Shown here: positions 7,210 to 10,239 of the stretch, in pieces | Layout of the letters: the number at the start of each line of letters is the position of its first letter | How positions within the stretch are numbered: position 1 is the first letter of the stretch | Assembly: GCA_937892275.1 (NCBI GenBank) | Contig: CALAVG010000240.1 | Coordinates: 1 to 10,239 of the forward strand | Direction: 5' to 3' | Origin: an uncultured Methanomicrobiales archaeon | GTDB taxonomy: Archaea > Thermoplasmatota > Thermoplasmata > Methanomassiliicoccales > Methanomethylophilaceae | Length of the DNA: 10,239 bases | Position numbers and translations under genes: made by a program | Notes under the pieces: model-generated | The model's database searches: none | What the model was told of the DNA's origin: nothing | Seen by the model: only the letters and a program-made list of their open reading frames with translations

Positions 7210-7249
7210 CTATTTGGAATGCGGATATAGCAGTCAGTATGACAACGAA

Positions 7250-7567
7250 TCAATCGGTCGGATATTCGGAGATGATGTCCTGTATCAACCTCAGGCACTC
7301 GGCGACCCTCTTCCCCTTCTCGGTGGTCTGCAGCCTCTTGGTCTGCTTCCCGTTGACGTTCATGTACTTGACATAGCCCATCGTGATAAGGTACTGTATG
7401 CGAGAATAGATCGTGTTCCTCTTCGGATCCGTATCCGCCGCAATGTCCGATTTGATGCTGCCGGGATACTCGTCTATCATCAGGAGGCAGTACATTGCGT
7501 ACCTCTGCTCGAGATCCAAGAAGGTGTCCTGCTCGATGATGCGTTCCTCTCCGGCCATTTCGGTCAC
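7250..7567 (-). CDS. Small winged-helix transcriptional regulator
   Basis: A protein of about 105 residues. The middle reads as a winged helix: YAMYCLLMIDEYPGSIKSDIA (helices 1-2), DPKRNTIYSRIQYLITMGYV (recognition helix), then a wing with KYMNVNGKQTKRLQTTEKGKRV. TEKGKRV is typical of MarR/PadR-like archaeal regulators that act as dimers through a C-terminal helix. The ligand and targets are unknown. GTG 7567 or ATG 7558 could be the start. A TATA-like element at 7588-7596 would put transcription near 7565, so translation may be leaderless. It faces away from the integrase relic across an AT-rich region. Confidence 0.7.
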   Translation of the reverse strand: MTEMAGEERIIEQDTFLDLEQRYAMYCLLMIDEYPGSIKSDIAADTDPKRNTIYSRIQYLITMGYVKYMNVNGKQTKRLQTTEKGKRVAECLRLIQDIISEYPTD

Positions 7568-7730
7568 AATATGGCCTATATCCTACATATTTTAAATTGT
7601 TTCCTATAACATTTGTATTAATACATGTAAAACTTCAACAATTATACAATTATTTTTAACGGTATTCCGTCTAAAGTTGGGAGAAAATTAAATACATAGA
7701 CGGTATAACGAGTATCAGAGAGGATTGGCC
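7568..7730. promoter_or_regulatory. AT-rich divergent promoter region with palindrome and tandem repeat
   Basis: This gap between the regulator (minus) and the integrase fragment (plus) contains a TATA-like stretch for the regulator (7588-7596), a perfect 12-bp palindrome TGTATTAATACA (7614-7625), a tandem 8-mer ACAATTAT twice (7638-7653), an ACGG/CCGT inverted repeat (7660-7671) and a TATA-like TTAAATAC (7688-7695) followed by a GAGAGGA ribosome site (7718-7724) for the plus strand. The palindrome is a candidate operator for the neighbouring winged-helix protein. Confidence 0.4.
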
Positions 7731-8361
7731 GTGGATCCCGAGGACTTCAACCGCGTAAGGGCTTACGCATTGGTGCTCCTGTGCATAGACACCGGCACCA
7801 GGAACAAGGAGATCCGTCTGGCTGAGGTCAGTGATATCGATACCCGGGCATGGACCTTCGACATCGTGCATGTCAAGGGAGAGGCATCCTACGGGGAGGA
7901 GCGCATCGTTCCGATCCGCGAGGAGATCAGGCCTGTGGTCAAGAGATATCTCGAGGCCCGCACCAAGTGGATCTTCGACAACCACTGCCCCTCCAAGGCC
8001 CTGTTCCCGTCCAACTCCAAGCAGAGCAGGGACGGCTTCATGTGCGGTAACTCGCTGCGCAGGATGAAGGAGATCGTCGAGCAGGATCTACAAATTCGCT
8101 TCGAGCTCCATAAGTGCAGGAGGACCTTCGGTCAGAGGTACATCGACCAGAACCTCGAGCTGACATCTGTGAGCGTTCTCATGGACCACGCATCGACGAG
8201 GACCACAGAGAAGTACTACGGCAGGCAGAAGAACATCATGGCGATGGAGAAGGCCCGCAGGACATGGTCTTCCGGCTCGATGAAACCACTTCCGAAAACC
8301 CCCTTCCCCCCACCGGAGAGGGGAGTTACGACAACGAGCGGACAATGGGCCAACTGTGACT

Positions 8362-8460
8362 GGTGGACAGGCACGGAAAAAAGGTGGACAGAACCGCAAA
8401 AATGGTGGACAAGCCAGAAAGTCGATTTTGATGATCTGGGTGGACAAAGAAAGTGGACAG
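8362..8460 (-). repeat. Repeats echoing the tRNA-Ala 3' end (CTGTCCACC)
   Basis: On the plus strand GGTGGACA(G/A) occurs at 8362, 8383, 8404 and 8439, and AGTGGACAG at 8452, the last being the tRNA 3' end itself. The first three copies are exactly 21 bases apart and form three contiguous units (8362-8424) with a conserved first half and an A-rich, variable second half. Read on the tRNA strand, each is a copy of its CTGTCCA end. They may be integrase-binding or partial attachment sites. Confidence 0.6.
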
Positions 8461-8526
8461 TGTGGGATTTGAACCCACGACCTCCTGCTTGCAAAGCAGG
8501 CGATCTTCCAGCTGATCTAACTGCCC
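8454..8526 (-). tRNA. tRNA-Ala, anticodon UGC
   Basis: A full 73-base cloverleaf on the minus strand: 7-bp acceptor stem GGGCAGT/ACTGTCC, D arm with GATC/GATC stem, anticodon stem CCTGC/GCAGG around TTTGCAA, 5-base variable loop, T arm GTGGG/CCCAC with loop TTCAAAT, and discriminator A. The acceptor carries the G3-U70 wobble that AlaRS recognises as the alanine identity signal. CCA is not encoded. A TATA box lies just upstream and a T-rich stretch (CTTTCTTTG) follows. There is no intron. Confidence 0.97.
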
Positions 8527-8551
8527 AGTAAATGCCCCTATCTGGACGTTG

Positions 8552-8559
8552 AATATAAA
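8552..8559 (-). promoter_or_regulatory. Archaeal TATA box for tRNA-Ala
   Basis: The minus strand reads TTTATATT, near the archaeal consensus. It ends 25 bases before the tRNA 5' end, which places the start site a few bases upstream of the gene. This is the strongest single sign that the DNA is archaeal. Confidence 0.8.
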
Positions 8560-8589
8560 CCTTATGGTACACCTTAACTTTGCTGAACA

Positions 8590-8739
8590 ACCCCTCAGAT
8601 TGATGCGGCTTCCATTACCTCAAAGCAGATCCTAATCGGACCTACCTCGATACCTTTCTTGACAACGTCGCCTCTCGTGTGTCACTCAGGATATGGATGA
8701 TACTCTCATGCGCCACAAAGACGCGCATTCCATAAAGAT
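8590..8739 (-). other. 3' exon of the group II intron, possible coding remnant
   Basis: This stretch lies between the intron 3' end and the tRNA promoter. On the minus strand one short frame (LYGMRVFVAHESIIHILSD) runs in from the intron edge and ends at a stop. A second (GDVVKKGIEVGPIRICFEV) ends at TGA before 8600. They look like pieces of one decayed gene shifted in frame, but each is about 30 codons and I recognise no family. Confidence 0.25.
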
Positions 8740-8745
8740 ATAATC

Positions 8746-8819
8746 GAGTAGGAGGTAATCGGGCAAATCCCGATTACCGACCTCTCACACCACCGGACAT
8801 ACTCTCGTATCACGGCGGT
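8746..8819 (-). ncRNA. Group II intron domains V and VI
   Basis: Domain V (8789-8819): lower stem ACCGCC/GGTGGT plus a G-C pair, asymmetric bulge, upper stem ATAC/GTAT, and a GAGA tetraloop. The lower stem contains a CGC triad with its middle G in a G-U wobble, as in the catalytic triad of these ribozymes. Domain VI (8746-8786): perfect 10-bp stem GGTAATCGGG/CCCGATTACC, then a lower stem in which an unpaired A (complement of 8749) between CCT and CTC is the likely branch point for lariat formation. The upper part of domain V has a less regular bulge than usual. Confidence 0.75.
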
Positions 8820-10239
8820 TCAGCAGTCTGGAATGTGTTTCCTCATACATCTTCAGTAAGTTCGGGCAACCGATGGATTCGAGGTATCTGTTGTGGAGAA
8901 TGTTCTTGATATTCCCTTCGTTGGACATCCTCCATATGGAATCATACTTTATCGACTTCCACATCTTCGCGTACGAGATGTATAGGTTGTCGAGTCCGTT
9001 GTTCCTGTAAATATTCTGCAGATTCTTACCGCGCCGATATGTCCTTTTCCATTGTTTCAGGAGAATGGCACGAACTTTCCTGCGAATCCATTTTCCTAAG
9101 CTCTCACATATATAGTGCATACATGCGAGGCCATAGTAGTTTATCCAGCCACGGAGGAAGGCTGAGAGGTATTTCAGCCTGTCCTCTATCTTTCCAGGAT
9201 GGTTCTTCCTCAGAATGTCCTTGAGCTTGTCCTTGAGCCTCCTGACGGATTTAGGATGGATTCCTATCCCGTATGATTGGACCCCATCCTTTTTTCGTAC
9301 CCATACTGTAAATCCAAGGTACTTCAACCCACTGACAGGGGCTACCTGTGATTTGGTCTGGTTGACCTTGAGTTTTAGGGTGTTCTCCAGGTATTTCCTG
9401 GAGGATTCCATAACACGTTCCGCCCCTTTCTTGGACCTCATGAGTATCATGAGGTCGTCCGCATAGCGGACGAACCTGTGTCCCCTCTCCTCAAGAACCT
9501 TATCGTATTCGTTCAGGTAGATATTGGCCAACAACGGCGACAGGTTCCCTCCTTGGGGAGAACCTTCGTCGGTCGGGAATACCAATCCGTCGACCATGAC
9601 CCCGCTCTTCAGGAATCTCTTGATGAGGATCAGTACGGTCTCATCCTTGATATCCCTGCGGAGTATCTCCATCAGGATGTCGTGATTGATCGTGTCGAAA
9701 TATTTCGACAGATCAATATCAACCGCCCAAGTGTATCCGTCCCTGCAATCGTTGCATAATGCCACGATGGCATCGTGAGCACTCCTGCCAGGCCTGAATC
9801 CGAAACTCCTGTCGGAGAACTTCGGCTCGTATATCCCGACAAGGACCTGGGCTATAGCCTGTTGTATCATCCTGTCAAGGACCGTGGGCACTCCGAGATT
9901 CCTCTCGCCTCCTTCTGGTTTGGGTATGGTTACCCTCCTGACTGGTTTAGGTTTGTAGCGGCCTGTACGCAATTCTGCGTACAGGTCTTCCCAATGCTGT
10001 TCCACGTATACAGGGAGCTCCAGCACCGACATCCCGTCCATACCTTCAGCGCCCCTGTTCCGCACGACCTGTTCGATGGCCTTCTGAATGTTTTCCTTCT
10101 CCAGAATGGAATCCATCAGGTCATGTGCATGCAATTCTCCCCATGATTCCGATACGACCACACCATCTCTCCCTGGACAGGTCTCGACTTCCAGTCTCCT
10201 CTGCTCCAGGTAGTTCTGCAATCTTTTCTGCTGGCGTTT
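8785..10239 (-). CDS. ltrA: Group II intron reverse transcriptase/maturase (5' end cut by the window)
   Basis: The protein helps the intron RNA splice and copies it into DNA at new sites. The frame is still open at the window edge (KRQQKR before TTG 10221), so the N-terminus is missing here. From TTG 10221 it shows RT0-RT1 (GAEGMDGM, then VTIPKPEGGERNLGVPTVLDR), RT2-3 (FSDRSFGFRPGRSAHDAI, VDIDLSKYFDTINHD), RT4 (DEGSPQGGNLSPLLANIYL, about 218-236), the catalytic YADD (253-256) and the later finger and thumb blocks with LKYLGFTV. The maturase X domain follows with LSAFLRGWINYYG. No HNH endonuclease follows, so it is of the endonuclease-lacking type, which depends on replication forks or other nicks for mobility. 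The last ~11 codons overlap RNA domain V and the stop overlaps domain VI. The frame is intact over the part seen. Confidence 0.92.
   Translation of the reverse strand, partial: KRQQKRLQNYLEQRRLEVETCPGRDGVVVSESWGELHAHDLMDSILEKENIQKAIEQVVRNRGAEGMDGMSVLELPVYVEQHWEDLYAELRTGRYKPKPVRRVTIPKPEGGERNLGVPTVLDRMIQQAIAQVLVGIYEPKFSDRSFGFRPGRSAHDAIVALCNDCRDGYTWAVDIDLSKYFDTINHDILMEILRRDIKDETVLILIKRFLKSGVMVDGLVFPTDEGSPQGGNLSPLLANIYLNEYDKVLEERGHRFVRYADDLMILMRSKKGAERVMESSRKYLENTLKLKVNQTKSQVAPVSGLKYLGFTVWVRKKDGVQSYGIGIHPKSVRRLKDKLKDILRKNHPGKIEDRLKYLSAFLRGWINYYGLACMHYICESLGKWIRRKVRAILLKQWKRTYRRGKNLQNIYRNNGLDNLYISYAKMWKSIKYDSIWRMSNEGNIKNILHNRYLESIGCPNLLKMYEETHSRLLNRRDTRVCPVV

Larger units (their letters stand above)
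7731..8531 (+). pseudogene. Tyrosine recombinase (integrase), 5'-truncated catalytic fragment
   Basis: Counting from GTG 7731, the catalytic residues of the tyrosine recombinase family are present in order: R24 (DTGTRNKEI), the beta-hairpin K49 (HVKGEAS), H127 and R130 (HKCRRTFG), H153 (LMDHAST) and Y162/Y163 (EKYYGRQ). The whole N-terminal arm and core-binding domains are missing, and so is the first helix of the catalytic domain, so this is most likely a relic. GAGAGGA lies six bases before GTG 7731; TTG 7725 is an alternative start. Recognisable integrase sequence ends near 8270. After that the frame runs on through the 21-bp repeats and antisense through the tRNA gene to TAA 8529-8531, so the last ~85 codons are not native. 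The position beside a tRNA 3' end fits an integrated element whose integrase used this tRNA as target. Confidence 0.75.
8740..10239 (-). mobile_element. Group II intron, 3' part (5' end beyond the window)
   Basis: A retroelement made of a self-splicing RNA and its maturase. The window holds the maturase gene and RNA domains V and VI. The 3' splice site should lie at or within a few bases of 8740 (minus-strand ...CTCGATTAT). RNA domains I to III, needed for folding and target choice, would be to the right of the window, so completeness cannot be judged. The whole element reads leftward toward the tRNA-Ala gene. Confidence 0.85.

Noticed and set aside
7205..7215. Pyrrolysine (TAG) codon extending the remnant gene upstream
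   Set aside because: A TGA stop lies about nine codons further upstream in the same frame, so readthrough would add almost nothing.
8362..8460. CRISPR-like short repeats
   Set aside because: The repeats are only about 8-9 bp conserved within 21-bp contiguous units, without spacers of constant length or nearby cas genes.
8600..8680. Biotin-carrier-like peptide (GDVVKKG...EVMEA)
   Set aside because: It lacks the EAMKM biotinylation motif, is only about 28 codons long and follows a stop, so the likeness is probably chance.
8785..10239. Diversity-generating retroelement or defence-associated reverse transcriptase
   Set aside because: The protein has the maturase X domain and is followed by group II domains V and VI. 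No template/variable repeat pair is seen.

Overview
The window looks like a stretch of an archaeal genome assembled from a gut or rumen community, with a bacterial-looking left end. The archaeal reading rests on TATA boxes placed about 26 nt before inferred start sites: in front of a tRNA-Ala gene (8552-8559), an acyltransferase (3186-3193) and an antitoxin (6947-6955). The archaeal codon style is rich in AGG and GGA. Methanomassiliicoccales (Methanomethylophilaceae-like) is my best guess, but it is an inference. The first ~760 bases differ: they are GC-rich, favour CGC and GGC codons, and carry a TATAAT -10 box and a Shine-Dalgarno site, as in an actinobacterial (perhaps coriobacterial) genome. 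Both styles meet inside one alaS reading frame, so the left end is either a chimeric assembly or a real recombination.

Layout. 1-99: tail of an unidentified gene. 165-1854: short bacterial-type alanyl-tRNA synthetase, broken by a frameshifting deletion near 327 that removes most of motif 2, then a hairpin terminator. 1898-3115 (minus): PlsC-type acyltransferase with a zinc ribbon. 3251-6253: an ISL3-family insertion sequence with 50-bp inverted repeats, its transposase split by a second, intact ISAzo13-family element (3895-5210) inserted in opposite orientation with a 3-bp TTA duplication. 6322-6902 (minus): RelE/ParE-type toxin and Phd/YefM-type antitoxin, with nested palindromes at the promoter. 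6980-7209 (minus): frameshifted remnant of an unknown gene. 7250-7567 (minus): small winged-helix regulator. 7731-8531: 5'-truncated tyrosine recombinase whose frame runs through the tRNA gene. 8454-8526 (minus): tRNA-Ala(UGC), followed by repeats that echo its 3' end. About 8740 to the window end (minus): the 3' part of a group II intron with its reverse transcriptase/maturase and domains V and VI; the 5' part lies outside.

How it fits together. From 3251 rightward this is an accessory island: nested insertion sequences, a toxin-antitoxin pair, gene remnants, an integrase relic at a tRNA target and a retroelement. The host-type functions are AlaRS, its cognate tRNA-Ala and the lipid acyltransferase. 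I found no coherent new defence or metabolic system. The most unusual signals are the tRNA-end repeat cluster, the catalytic domain V of the intron lying inside the maturase reading frame, and the composition break within alaS.
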